DNA of 64,000 nt, taken from positions 1-64,000 of the forward strand of contig LJUY01000008.1 of assembly GCA_001304015.1 (NCBI GenBank), in the 5' to 3' direction. Position 1 is the stretch's first letter, and each line of letters starts with the position of its first letter. This DNA comes from a candidate division Zixibacteria bacterium SM23_81. Lineage in GTDB: Bacteria; SM23-81. The notes under the pieces were generated by a model. The model saw nothing but the letters and a program-made list of their open reading frames with translations. It did no database searches and was not told where the DNA came from. The position numbers and the translations under genes are program-made. Positions 42,346 through 52,112 of this stretch are shown here, piece by piece.

Positions 42346-43767
42346 TCACTGCACGCTGGCATTTCTCGCTTTTTCCATGGACCTTTTCACAATCAGTGCA
42401 GCCAGTATGAGCAGATATGCCCCGCTCACGTGGGTGTAGTCAAATACATGTGATACAAAAGACCAAGAAAATAGAGCGACTGTAAATCCACAAAGTGATA
42501 AGCCAAGACTCTTCAAAATTTCGTCGTCAGAATTTCTGAATTTCCAGCCCAACCTAAATAAAGACAGCCACATAAATAAGTATAGAGCAAATCCTAAATA
42601 CCCTGTTTCGATGAGATATTGCAGCATGTCATTGTGTAGTTCATTATACTCACCAAAGGCCGTTTTTAGATAAACTGGTGTTGTTCCAAAGCCCTCGCCC
42701 AAAAGAGATTGCTGAAGCTCCCGAGCAACCTGCCACAGTTCCAGCCTTCCCTTAAATCGCACCAAATGCAGCGCTGAGCCAATATCCCCCTGGAATAGAT
42801 GCGTAAAAAATTGACTTGGCCCGTATGTGGATTTGAACATGCTTTCTTGAAACCCTGTCGTATAGAAAAGAACATATATTCCCAGGATAACAAGTCCTAA
42901 TGACAATATTCCCTTAGCAACCATGGAGAGAGAAATCTTTTTAATTGATAGCAGAACAACTGAAAGACCACCTAACACCAGAGCGAGTATGGCCGCCCGT
43001 TGCACTATAAACAAGAGGATGATGAAGCTATGAATCATAATGAAAATAGGTAGTTTTTTTGTTTTATTTACCAACCACAAACTCAATGCAAGAAGAGCCA
43101 CAAAGACTATGTAGAACTTTGAAGGGTGTCGTCCTGAATAGCCTTCAAAATAAAGCGTTGAAGTTCCTGGCCAAAGAGTTTGCGCAAAAGGAGCTGCAAT
43201 AGTTGAAACTATTAAAAAGATTATAGCTCCAATTATGAGCATTTTAACACATCGTTCGGAGGAAATACGATTGTCCAACATCAGAGATAGCGCTAAAAAT
43301 GCTGCCATAAGAAACTTTGGATAGTACCTCATAGAATCCATGGGCGAGATAGCCCAAATAATGGTTATTCCTAGATAGCCTATCCATGGGAATATGCCGA
43401 GCAGCAACCTCCTCCCCTCCCAGGTCTTAGCGACGGCATGCATATTTTTTACCAAAAACAAACTATACAACAAGTAAATAACAGCTAAGAAGGTCGTTCT
43501 TGCCCAATTTAAAGTGACTAACCCTCCTAGGCGGTCCAAGGCTCCAGGAAAAGTTAATGCGCCGAGAACAAGATAATAATATAGCACATACTCAGTACGA
43601 GATATCAAGATCGCCAATACGATGGAACAGAATAGGACCATAACGAGCACTGAGTAATAGCCCCATCCGGCTATTAAGCCTACGACACATGAGAAAAGTG
43701 CTATAAACAGAACGGGAATAATGTTGGGAGATTTTAAATATGCTATTGAGTTACGGTAGTTTGTCAC
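42346..43767 (-). CDS. O-antigen polymerase/ligase family membrane protein, copy 1
   Basis: The product has 473 residues and about 12 TM helices, from a GTG at 43767. A large periplasmic loop contains FKGRLELWQVARELQQSLLG and GEGFGTTPVYLKTAFGEYNE, with LHNDMLQYLIETGYLGFALY: the H-N-x3-Q-x3-E-x-G motif of the Wzy_C/O-antigen ligase family. Such proteins polymerise lipid-linked repeat units or attach them to lipid A. It is strikingly like the gene at 46652-48142 over the full length. Confidence 0.9.
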   Translation of the reverse strand: MTNYRNSIAYLKSPNIIPVLFIALFSCVVGLIAGWGYYSVLVMVLFCSIVLAILISRTEYVLYYYLVLGALTFPGALDRLGGLVTLNWARTTFLAVIYLLYSLFLVKNMHAVAKTWEGRRLLLGIFPWIGYLGITIIWAISPMDSMRYYPKFLMAAFLALSLMLDNRISSERCVKMLIIGAIIFLIVSTIAAPFAQTLWPGTSTLYFEGYSGRHPSKFYIVFVALLALSLWLVNKTKKLPIFIMIHSFIILLFIVQRAAILALVLGGLSVVLLSIKKISLSMVAKGILSLGLVILGIYVLFYTTGFQESMFKSTYGPSQFFTHLFQGDIGSALHLVRFKGRLELWQVARELQQSLLGEGFGTTPVYLKTAFGEYNELHNDMLQYLIETGYLGFALYLFMWLSLFRLGWKFRNSDDEILKSLGLSLCGFTVALFSWSFVSHVFDYTHVSGAYLLILAALIVKRSMEKARNASVQ

Positions 43768-44209
43768 TTCTTTTGTCCAGCTTGGCGGTTTTCAAATTTC
43801 GGCGATGCGATAGATATATGCAACGTGTAAAGTTAAAAACCTCTGAACTGAGGGAGTTTGAAATGAAATCACATAAGTATTGACCAATGGTAGAGTAGAA
43901 TCTGTGCATCTATGGTTATACGTGAACTCAGGTACTTTAAGCTAAACGAAAAGGGTTCCTGGCAGAGATATCGTGAAGCTATAGCGACGGCTCCTTATAC
44001 CTGCTTTAAGGGCTCTCAAGATCGCTGGTGAAACTCAACTCCCCACCGTCCAGGATGCCAATTCGTATGTGGCGGGTTTGGTCATTTTTCCCGATTATAT
44101 TCCTTTCTCGGCGACCACGGACAAAAAAGGTTCCGACTAAGAAGAACAACTAGGGGATAAAGTACCCCACCATGGAGCAAAGGAGGCCGCCATTGGAGTT
44201 CGATATAAT
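43768..44209. other. gene-free stretch
   Basis: About 440 bases. A plus-strand frame near 43918-44029 (RELRYFKLNEKGSWQRYREA and following) is interrupted by stops and matches nothing I recognise; it may be a decayed gene or transposase. No RNA gene or clear repeat seen. Confidence 0.4.
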
Positions 44210-45040
44210 TTAGATTTTTTCCCCAATGCAGTAAATTGAAGGTCTTAAACTTGGCAGTAGAATATGCGAAATATATATGCCATATAAACCCATGGTTATT
44301 GGAGTAAAAAGACCGTGTTTACAATTACGATACCTATTAAGAGCACGCGTCTTCGAATGTTCTAGAGACATTATTGTCTGAATATGTTTAAAGCCAGAGA
44401 GCTCGAGGAGCCTGCGGTACTCCTTCCGGTTGTATTCTCGATAGTGTGAATAATACTTATCTGCAATCCAAAGATCAAACGGTATATAAGGATGTTTACC
44501 GAAAAACAATTTAACTTTCTTAACTAGAGATACTGAATTTGGGCCACCGAGAATGAGTTTACCATTGTGTTTTAGAACTCGCCCAATTTCTCTGAGTAAC
44601 CTTAATGGATGCCCTGGCAGATGCTCGATAACCGCGAAGATAGTAACAACATCAAAAAAATCTGATTTGAATGGTAACTTTGCGTTAAGCCAAAAGTCTT
44701 GAGTAATAACAGAAATCTTCGCTTCACCCATGAGTTTCAAGCCCCTATCACTTGGCCCCATCCTGTTCTCTTCCGTGTATTCTTCGAATCTGTCTACTAG
44801 GTGAAGTTTAAGATCTTGGTTTACTAGTCTTTGAATACAGAGGAGATTTACACCCATCCCTCCTCCTACATCGAGTATCCGCGTTCCATCTTCAAGATTT
44901 TTAAGGATTAATTGTATTTCAAACAAGTATTTTCCATAGTTCTCAAATAAGATTTTGTTTTTTGCTGGTAGCCCAAAAGCTTCAGCTACTTCAAGTAGCC
45001 TGGCTGCAATATTATTGGCTGTAAATTTAAACTTATTCAT
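44210..45040 (-). CDS. class I SAM-dependent methyltransferase
   Basis: The product has about 276 residues. Motif I is RILDVGGGMGVNLLCIQRLV; motif IV FDVVTIFAVIEHLPGHPLRL; then LREIGRVLKHNGKLILGGPN. The start is uncertain: ATG at 45040 or TTG at 45061. It lies in the AT-rich part of the glycan locus and probably methylates a sugar of the surface polymer. Confidence 0.82.
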   Translation of the reverse strand: MNKFKFTANNIAARLLEVAEAFGLPAKNKILFENYGKYLFEIQLILKNLEDGTRILDVGGGMGVNLLCIQRLVNQDLKLHLVDRFEEYTEENRMGPSDRGLKLMGEAKISVITQDFWLNAKLPFKSDFFDVVTIFAVIEHLPGHPLRLLREIGRVLKHNGKLILGGPNSVSLVKKVKLFFGKHPYIPFDLWIADKYYSHYREYNRKEYRRLLELSGFKHIQTIMSLEHSKTRALNRYRNCKHGLFTPITMGLYGIYISHILLPSLRPSIYCIGEKI

Positions 45041-45687
45041 TTTGTTTATTTGATTCTTCAAATATATATTCTCAAAACATTACGTGAAACGAATTGCTAC
45101 TTTTATATCTAAATCTTGCCGAAGGATGTTAACCTCCCTTTTCCCAATTAAAGGGACTTTGTTGTTTTCACAAACAATGACTTCCGATGTTGCGGTATCC
45201 TAGTAAAGATAGATAGTTGACTACAGTCTGGCAAGAAATCTCAGAGACCAAACGGAAAATTCATAGAAGAAATGCCGAAATACTTGATAAAGACTCCTTT
45301 TGCCCATCCTCTAAGATCATCAGGATCGTCTACTCAAACTCAGCCTTTCGTACCATGGTACAGAAGCTTGGACACTTAGCTGCCGGACCGCAGTTTCGAT
45401 TCATTTTGGTTCTACCACAGACTGGAACTCAACGGCCTCAATTCCATCTTGTGGGGAGCTTCAGGATTTAATTCTGTGAACGACGAATAGTATGCAACTA
45501 ATCGTAATTAACTTACGGACCGGATTGTGAGGAATCCGCATCCGAACGGTGATTTTCCCCTCATGAAGAAAATAAAACACCTCTTCGCAAGCCAACTGCT
45601 TCAAGGTCATAATTGCTAACTAGGAATTATAACTCATTAAAATCGATAAAGACACGCCTCGATTTCTTCATAGCAGGTGTTGTGGAT
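45041..45687. other. gene-free stretch
   Basis: About 650 bases with no supportable gene. A plus-strand frame at 45217-45471 has no recognisable domain. Around 45537-45575 there is a 17-base match (ATCCGAACGGTGATTTT) to part of the rplY gene in the same window, possibly chance. Confidence 0.4.
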
Positions 45688-46638
45688 TTACTCCAATGCA
45701 GGATGTCTAGGTGCCAAAGCATACCTATATCTCATCAGTAATGGCCAAGTAATCAGTGTAGTTAAAATCTTATATCGTAATTTCAACTGAGAGTGCCATT
45801 CTGTATCTGGAAGAATCTGAATTTTCCCTTGATGAAAACGTGTCGGATTTCCGGAAAAAGCGTGAGCATGCGCTAGATCAACATGGTTTTTAGAAATGAA
45901 GGGGAGGTCCGAAGGACTCTCGCCGACAAATCTAACGATGTTTTCTATAATAACCTTAGGTTGGGTAACAAAATCCTGGTAGTGAACTTGCATGTATTTA
46001 GCGCTTTGGTCGGAATTATTCCACAAAAGTTCAATAATTACATTCCAAGCTAACCATGATAAGGAGCTTTTTAAAGGACTTAATGTGGGCATGAATATCC
46101 CAGTGCCAGGATCGAACTTTTTTCGCTGCCACGAATAGGTAATCGCTCGGGGATCCCGGATGAGGTGAATAACATATAGGTCGATGACAGATAACATTTT
46201 AAGTAGATACGCATGTGAGGGAAATTTTGAAGAGTCGATGATAATCTTGCTACCGGTTATAGATTGAACTGCTTGATACAGCCGCTGAAATTCATTGGGG
46301 TATTTTCCCAATCGGGCAGATAGAAATCGCTTTCCCCGGGGCAACAAACCTAGCAGAGTGTGACGCGTACGAATCTTCTCCCTAAAGGCTTGCATCTTCT
46401 GGGCGTCAATTCGATCCAAGGCGCCAAATGCTTCACATAACACCTCTTTCCACATTTTGCATTCTCTAAATGGCACACCGCATGCACAAACTCTGTTTTC
46501 TATTAAGCCTCGATCCCATATATAGTTCATCTCACCTACTGAGAAGAAGCCATCAATTTCGCCTAGGATTTTGTCTAGAATTGTACTTCCACTTCGACCC
46601 AAGCCAGCAATATATAAAACCTTGATTTTTTTGCTCAT
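45688..46638 (-). CDS. sulfotransferase family protein
   Basis: The product has 316 residues. The 5'-phosphosulfate loop is VLYIAGLGRSGSTILDKILG; the 3'-phosphate site is VIHLIRDPRAITYSWQR, preceded by KIIIDSSKFPSHAYLLKML. These bind PAPS and transfer sulfate to a hydroxyl or amine. ATG at 46638 with AGGAG 5 bases upstream is preferred to the GTG at 46644. Thirteen bases after the second polymerase gene. Its place in the locus suggests sulfation of the surface glycan. No PAPS-synthesis genes are nearby. Confidence 0.9.
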   Translation of the reverse strand: MSKKIKVLYIAGLGRSGSTILDKILGEIDGFFSVGEMNYIWDRGLIENRVCACGVPFRECKMWKEVLCEAFGALDRIDAQKMQAFREKIRTRHTLLGLLPRGKRFLSARLGKYPNEFQRLYQAVQSITGSKIIIDSSKFPSHAYLLKMLSVIDLYVIHLIRDPRAITYSWQRKKFDPGTGIFMPTLSPLKSSLSWLAWNVIIELLWNNSDQSAKYMQVHYQDFVTQPKVIIENIVRFVGESPSDLPFISKNHVDLAHAHAFSGNPTRFHQGKIQILPDTEWHSQLKLRYKILTTLITWPLLMRYRYALAPRHPALE

Positions 46639-46651
46639 TTCCACTCCTGGA

Positions 46652-48142
46652 TCAAAGTTGTTTAAAGGCTAGCATGATTGCAGTCGATGTAGTTGAGGTC
46701 CAAACACCATCATCAGGTGTTTGTTTCACCCCAGCACTTCTTGTATTTTCCATGACCCTTTTTACGACAAGCGCCGCCAATATAAACATGTAAGCTCCAC
46801 TCATGTGAGAATAATCAAACACGTGTTCCACGAAAGACCAAGAAAACAGAGCTACTGTATACCCACACAGTGCTAAACAAAGGATTCTTAAAATTTTATC
46901 GTCTGAATGCCTGAATTTCCAGCCTAAGCTAAATATAGATATCCACATAAATAAGTAGAGCACAAATCCTATATACCCTGTTTCAATGCGATATTGAAGG
47001 ACGTCATTGTGCAGTTCAAAGTATTGACCTGAAATCCTTTTTATATAAACTGGCGTAGTTCCAAAACCCTTACCCAGAAAAGATTCTTGTAACTCCTTGG
47101 CAACTTCCCACTGCTCAAATCGACCCTTAAAATCGATTGAATGTACCGCTGAGCTTACATCGCCTTTGAGCATATACCCAAAGAATTGATTCGGACCGTA
47201 GTGAGGTTTGAACATGCTTTCTTGGAAGCTCGGTGTGTAGAAAAGTACATATATCCCTAGGATGATGAGACCCAAAGAAAGCATGCCCTTAGTTATCAAG
47301 GAGAAAGGCGCTTTTCTGATTGTTAATAAAAAGACCGTAAGTCCACCGAGAACGAGGGCGAGAATAGCTCCCCTTTGTAATATCCAAATGAGCATGATGA
47401 AACTGTAAATTAACATAAATATTGAAAGTTTTTTTCTTTTGTTCACTAGCCACATGCTTAATGCCAGAATAGCGATAAAAAGAACATAAAACTTAGATGC
47501 ATGCCGTCCTGAATATCCTCTGAAGTAATCCGGTGGATTGCCTGGCCAGAGAGCTTTCGCAAAAGGAATTGCAATAGTCGAAACCACCAAGAAAATTATG
47601 GCTCCAATTATGAGCATCTTGAAACACTTTGTAGATGGAATACGCCTGTCCAGCAGCAGAGATAGTGCTAAAAATGCCGCCATGAGTAATTTTGGATAGT
47701 ACCTCATTGAATCAACCGGTGAGATGGCCCATAAAATGGTTATTCCTAAATAGCCTATCCATGGAAATATGGCCAAAAGGAATCTTTTGGATTCTCGAGA
47801 TTTGACGACCTCGCGTATATTTTGAGCGAAAACCAAGCTATATAGTAAATAAAGGATCGCCAAAAAAGCCGTCCTCACCCAATTTAAAGTGACTAAACCT
47901 CCTATGCGGTCCAAAGCTCCAGGAAAAGTTAATGCCCCCAGAACGAGATAATAGTACAACAGGTACTCAGCCCGAAACATGAAGATAGCAAATACGATTG
48001 AACAAAATAGGAGAATAACAAGTATTGAATAGTAGCCCAATCCAGTTATCAAGCCTATTGCACAAGTGAAGAGCATTATTAATAGGATTAGAGTAACTTT
48101 AGAGGATTTTATATTATCTATTGGAGTACGATAACTAATCAC
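46652..48142 (-). CDS. O-antigen polymerase/ligase family membrane protein, copy 2
   Basis: The product has 496 residues from a GTG at 48142 (VISYRTPIDNIKSSK aligns with the GTG start of copy 1, TNYRNSIAYLKSPN); a TTG at 48202 would add 20 residues. About 12 TM helices and the same motifs as copy 1: YYYLVLGALTFPGALDRIGG, GKGFGTTPVYIKRISGQYFE and LHNDVLQYRIETGYIGFVLY. Nearly the whole chain aligns with copy 1 without gaps, so the two arose by duplication. The C-terminus is longer by about 20 residues. Confidence 0.9.
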   Translation of the reverse strand: MISYRTPIDNIKSSKVTLILLIMLFTCAIGLITGLGYYSILVILLFCSIVFAIFMFRAEYLLYYYLVLGALTFPGALDRIGGLVTLNWVRTAFLAILYLLYSLVFAQNIREVVKSRESKRFLLAIFPWIGYLGITILWAISPVDSMRYYPKLLMAAFLALSLLLDRRIPSTKCFKMLIIGAIIFLVVSTIAIPFAKALWPGNPPDYFRGYSGRHASKFYVLFIAILALSMWLVNKRKKLSIFMLIYSFIMLIWILQRGAILALVLGGLTVFLLTIRKAPFSLITKGMLSLGLIILGIYVLFYTPSFQESMFKPHYGPNQFFGYMLKGDVSSAVHSIDFKGRFEQWEVAKELQESFLGKGFGTTPVYIKRISGQYFELHNDVLQYRIETGYIGFVLYLFMWISIFSLGWKFRHSDDKILRILCLALCGYTVALFSWSFVEHVFDYSHMSGAYMFILAALVVKRVMENTRSAGVKQTPDDGVWTSTTSTAIMLAFKQL

Positions 48143-48195
48143 TGTCTCCACTCTATGGCAGCGGTTATGACAATTATCTACTATGCTGCAAATAT

Positions 48196-49335
48196 TTAGC
48201 AATTTCCTGACACATAAGAGATCGCGTCATGAAATCCTGTTATCATTTTTTCAAGAGAACAGTCTTTGACCGCTGTCTCAAAAGCGGCTTTAGACATACT
48301 GATATGTACTGCCTCATCCCCCAACAGTTTTTTTATTGATGTCGAAATAGACTCGACAGATGGATCGCATAGAAGTCCATTTTTTCCGTGCTTTAAATAT
48401 TCAATCTCCGGGCCATGAAAGGGGCCTTGCGGCGTTGCTGGGCAAGTAATCACTGGTGTCGCAAAACAAAAAGCATGAACGATAGATAAGCCGATATGAC
48501 CTGGATTTATAAAGAGATCTGACGCATACAGATATTTACCAGTCACCTTGCTATCAAAAATTGCTCCGTGGTAATATAACGACGGAAGTTTATGACAATG
48601 CTCTTTAATAACTTCGACTTCAGGACCTGTTCCAATGACATGCAAGGCTATATCAAACTTCGACTGCAATTTTTCAAACACAGATAGCAGAAGGTCAATT
48701 CTTTTTCCCTTTACAAGGCGTCCTATGAATATGAGATGATACCGTTCCTTAAACTGTAATTGGCTCCGAATTTTTTCTCTGCCTATCTTTAGAAATCTAT
48801 GATATAAGGGAATCAATTCAGAGGTGTCCATCGTATTTTGTGCCACGAATAATTTGGCATCATCGCCCAAGAACTTTGAAACTAACTGTTTCCGAAAATA
48901 AGAGTAAAGTATCACGCCGTCTAATTTTTTGTAGCACATGAGCAGTATCTTGGTTTTGATTGAGAAGGCAGGGTTTATGAATTCTTTGTTGCTGAATCCA
49001 TGTGTCCAGGCAACGAATTTGTATCTAAAGAGCGATTTCAAAAAAAACAGAGCCCAAAAGGACAGGTAGCCTAAGGAAAATTCGGAAATCACAATTTCAG
49101 GTTTTTTTTTGAGCAAAGGATTCAGCACGTTTTGAATTACAAGGTTTTCCTTTTTAGGAAAATAAATTCTGTTCATACAAAAATTTGGATAATCCATCAT
49201 TTTATAATTTGATGCCAGGTTAGATCGGAACTTCTCTTTACTGTGGCAGACGATAACACCGTATTTCTTAAATAGCTTCCGGAATATCGGAACGCGATAA
49301 TGCGGGACAATTCGCTGATAAAGGAGAATATTCAT
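48196..49335 (-). CDS. glycosyltransferase, GT4-like
   Basis: The product has 379 residues: NILLYQRIVPHYRVPIFRKL opens it, with KRYHLIFIGRLVKGKRIDLLL-like donor-domain start (RLVKGKRIDLLLSVFEKLQS), HVIGTGPEVEVIKEHCHKLP and VHAFCFATPVITCPATPQGP. The family's second glutamate region is weaker than usual. AT-rich gene. Linkage unknown. Confidence 0.85.
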   Translation of the reverse strand: MNILLYQRIVPHYRVPIFRKLFKKYGVIVCHSKEKFRSNLASNYKMMDYPNFCMNRIYFPKKENLVIQNVLNPLLKKKPEIVISEFSLGYLSFWALFFLKSLFRYKFVAWTHGFSNKEFINPAFSIKTKILLMCYKKLDGVILYSYFRKQLVSKFLGDDAKLFVAQNTMDTSELIPLYHRFLKIGREKIRSQLQFKERYHLIFIGRLVKGKRIDLLLSVFEKLQSKFDIALHVIGTGPEVEVIKEHCHKLPSLYYHGAIFDSKVTGKYLYASDLFINPGHIGLSIVHAFCFATPVITCPATPQGPFHGPEIEYLKHGKNGLLCDPSVESISTSIKKLLGDEAVHISMSKAAFETAVKDCSLEKMITGFHDAISYVSGNC

Positions 49336-49384
49336 ACACTTTAGCAGGTTCTGAAAACAGGTTCTTACATAGAATATTGCTCTT

Positions 49385-50092
49385 TCACAATGATGTTTTC
49401 TTCAATACTATGGTATATCCATCTGGCTGCCAGTATTTCTTGGCGCCAAGAGCGTACAAGATGTCAGATAATACTGTAAAAGCAAATCTCACTTTTGCCT
49501 TGCACATTAAAACTGACCTTGGAATAAGCGGTCGGTACAGTCTGGCATACCGAAAGAAGAATTCAATTACTTCGTAGTTGCTCGAAATTTTTTGAAATGT
49601 ATGCTGATGGCTATCGATACCAGTGAGATGAGTAATCAAAATGTTTGGTGGATACGCTCGTTGGTGTGTAAAATCATCATAAAAATGGTCCGACAACAGG
49701 GGAGATTGAAAAATAAGTGTTCCTCCAAATTTCAACACGCGGTCTAACTCAATGAGCAGCTTGTATGCTGCAGCAGGTTGAAAATGCTCAATAAGATGTG
49801 CACAAAAAATTGCGTCGTATGCTGTATCTCTGAAGGGGAGTCGAAGTGCATCGGCTTGAACTACTTTCCCCCCTTTGTCCATGGCAATCCGTAAATGCTC
49901 CATGTTTAGATCGATACCGATGACCTTTTGATCAAAGGGTGTCATGGAATTTTGTTTGCTAATCTCAATAAATGTACCGGCTCCGCATGGAACATCAAGG
50001 ATTACTCTGCGTTCTCTCAAGAATCGATGATAGATTTTGGAGTAGTCCTGCCGCGATAAAAAGAATTTTCGATATATATCGACGTATTTCAT
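49385..50092 (-). CDS. class I SAM-dependent methyltransferase
   Basis: The product has 235 residues. Motif I RVILDVPCGAGTFIEISKQN, motif II VIGIDLNMEHLRIAMDKGGK, motif III VVQADALRLPFRDTAYDAIF, then AHLIEHFQPAAAYKLLIELD. The set is complete, so it should be active. Substrate unknown, likely a glycan component. It lies next to the IS481-type element. Confidence 0.85.
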   Translation of the reverse strand: MKYVDIYRKFFLSRQDYSKIYHRFLRERRVILDVPCGAGTFIEISKQNSMTPFDQKVIGIDLNMEHLRIAMDKGGKVVQADALRLPFRDTAYDAIFCAHLIEHFQPAAAYKLLIELDRVLKFGGTLIFQSPLLSDHFYDDFTHQRAYPPNILITHLTGIDSHQHTFQKISSNYEVIEFFFRYARLYRPLIPRSVLMCKAKVRFAFTVLSDILYALGAKKYWQPDGYTIVLKKTSL

Positions 50093-50252
50093 GGTTAGTC
50101 AACAGAGAAGCTGCACAGATGATTCTCTTGCAGTGTTCATTTGACAAAGTTACGGTTTCTTCTGGGGCTCTGCGCAGAGCATTTCCATCATCTGCAACGA
50201 TAAGCAAAACTAGACTCAAGGTATGTAACCGAATAAGATGTGAGTAAGTCAC

Positions 50253-51139
50253 GCGTTGTTTACAGATCTTCGGGATAAAAGTATTCCAGCAACTTCTCCA
50301 GTGGAGTCATGTTCCCGATGGATTTATGAGGCTTGACTGTGTTATAGTAGTTCACGAAGCGTTTGAGTTCCGTCTGGCGATGAGCTGAAGAGTTGAACTT
50401 GGTCTTCTGGTGCCACATGTGCATGATCGTCTTCAGCACTCGTTCGGCTTTGCCATTGGTCTTGGGATTGCGCACCTTGGTGAAGCGCTGCTCAATGTGA
50501 TGGTCTTGGCACAACAGCATAAAGGCATGATGCTCAGGATCGCCCTTGTACTCCTTGCCATTGTCGGTGTAATACTGCTCGATGGTGTAGGGACATTCAT
50601 CCAGGACCTGCTCTAAGAACTGCTTGGCGGCGTATTGGGTCTTATTGGGCAGGATGGCAGCATACAGCTCCCGGGAGAAATCGTCAAGGGCCACGAACAG
50701 ATACTCGTGGCGATCTAAGGACGATTGACCCTGGATCACCGGCAGCCGTTTGGTATCGCCATGCAGCATCTGGCCAGGATAGTCCTTGTTATAGCGCTTG
50801 GCCTGACGCTTGCGCTGTTCTTCTAAAGCCCGCTCGATCTTGGCCAGACGCTTGAGACCATGCTTCACACAGCGATACCGCTTATTGGTGCTGTTGTGAA
50901 TCGAGAAGTCCCGATCCCGACCACGCTGAATGATCTTATAGATCGTCGGCCGACTGACATGGTACTCCCGGGCCAGATCGGTGAGCCGACAACTCTCTTG
51001 ATAGTACCGTCGATAGATCTCTTTTCGCTGGAGCGGGGTCAACCGCGTCCTCTTGTGAATGACCATCTGGGATCTCCTTTTCTGAAAAACCACCTTCTGT
51101 TAAATCTAGTATAGGAAATCCCAAAACTGTAAACAACGC
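50253..51139 (-). mobile_element. complete IS481-type insertion sequence
   Basis: The element is bounded by perfect 13-bp inverted repeats, GCGTTGTTTACAG (50253-50265) and CTGTAAACAACGC (51127-51139), and is 887 bp long. It carries one intact transposase gene. No matching target-site duplication is visible directly outside the ends. Confidence 0.85.
50260..51066 (-). CDS. IS481 family transposase
   Basis: The product has 268 residues. An N-terminal helix-turn-helix (LTPLQRKEIYRRYYQESCRL, LAREYHVSRPTIYKIIQRGR) is followed by the DDE integrase core: D in MLHGDTKRLPVI, D in YYTDNGKEYKGD, E in VRNPKTNGKAERVLKTIMHM. The C-terminus NYYNTVKPHKSIGNMTPLEK is typical of the family. Start ATG at 51066, GGAG 7 bases upstream. 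It ends just inside the left inverted repeat and seems fully functional. Confidence 0.93.
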   Translation of the reverse strand: MVIHKRTRLTPLQRKEIYRRYYQESCRLTDLAREYHVSRPTIYKIIQRGRDRDFSIHNSTNKRYRCVKHGLKRLAKIERALEEQRKRQAKRYNKDYPGQMLHGDTKRLPVIQGQSSLDRHEYLFVALDDFSRELYAAILPNKTQYAAKQFLEQVLDECPYTIEQYYTDNGKEYKGDPEHHAFMLLCQDHHIEQRFTKVRNPKTNGKAERVLKTIMHMWHQKTKFNSSAHRQTELKRFVNYYNTVKPHKSIGNMTPLEKLLEYFYPEDL

Positions 51140-51452
51140 TAATATAAATCACAAATAAGAACTTTAAGAATGCCTGTGATAACAAACCAGCGTGGACTGT
51201 TAGATGGCTTCAAAATAACGCTAGAGAAATCTGGCCTGTGAACGGGAGGACATACGGATCACCTTTTCTTGTAAAGAGTCCCAAAGTTTAGGTCCGCCCA
51301 AGTTCGAGCCACCCAGTTCGGTATAAGATGAAATTAATTTACTGTTTAACCTCGATGGTGAAAACACCCTCAGAAATGGAAATGACTTTAGAGGTAAATG
51401 TCTGGATATAGGGATTTGATATGTGAAACAATGCATGAGCAGGCCAATTTGT
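51140..51452. other. gene-free stretch
   Basis: About 310 AT-rich bases between the insertion sequence and a methyltransferase gene. Short frames only, no motif recognised. Confidence 0.4.
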
Positions 51453-52112
51453 TCAAACAACAATCTTCTTGCATAAGTAGAATATTTGAGAATTATTATA
51501 TGCATACAACCACTCTTTTTGAATATCAAAATATCGTGTTATATTCCGCCTTATTCTTCGCTTTGAGAAACCCCTCTTACCTGGTTCCCAATAATGTCCG
51601 CCGGTAACAACATGAGATTTCCAAAACAAAGGCAACCTCTTGATGATGTTTAGCTGTCGTTCACCATACTTGCTTAGGTAAAGATGGACCTTAAACGTAA
51701 GGCCCGCGTATGGTAAAGACATAATTAAATAGCTACGCGTAATTGCTGCAATATTTTGTAAAGCATTGCCAAAGTCACTAAACTTCAAATGTTCCAGGAC
51801 TTCATAGCATAAAACAAGATCAAACTGTTGTTTCACTTTTCGCCGTAATTCTGTAACAGAACAGACGATATCAGGATTTAATTTGGGATTATAATCTATC
51901 GTGACAGGATAAAAGCCAAAATTTCTCAATAACGATGACGTCACCACATTTCCTATGCCGATCTCTGCGATCGTGTTAATGGGCTCAGCTCTAGCCAATT
52001 CCAAGACCGACATCAGTTGTTCACGATAGGTTAAAAATCGGCTAATTCCCAAGTAGGCGTCAGTAAAATATATGCCGGAATCCACTCGGGGCTTGTAAAT
52101 ATGTTTTCTCAT
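51453..52112 (-). CDS. class I SAM-dependent methyltransferase
   Basis: The product has 219 residues. Motif I is degenerate but present (TIAEIGIGNVVTSSLLRNFG), followed by VTIDYNPKLNPDIVCSVTEL and FDLVLCYEVLEHLKFSDFG. A C-terminal part with YWEPGKRGFSKRRIRRNI is seen in glycan-locus methyltransferases. Probably modifies the polymer. The gene stands alone between the IS element and the DUF354 module. Confidence 0.8.
   Translation of the reverse strand: MRKHIYKPRVDSGIYFTDAYLGISRFLTYREQLMSVLELARAEPINTIAEIGIGNVVTSSLLRNFGFYPVTIDYNPKLNPDIVCSVTELRRKVKQQFDLVLCYEVLEHLKFSDFGNALQNIAAITRSYLIMSLPYAGLTFKVHLYLSKYGERQLNIIKRLPLFWKSHVVTGGHYWEPGKRGFSKRRIRRNITRYFDIQKEWLYAYNNSQIFYLCKKIVV

Noticed and set aside
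45529-45575. 17-base match (ATCCGAACGGTGATTTT) and similar flanks shared with the rplY gene near 33540
   Set aside because: Too short to show a duplicated gene fragment; could be chance in a window of this size.
51221-51529. 102-codon minus-strand frame next to the insertion sequence
   Set aside because: It overlaps the end of the methyltransferase in another frame and shows no motif.
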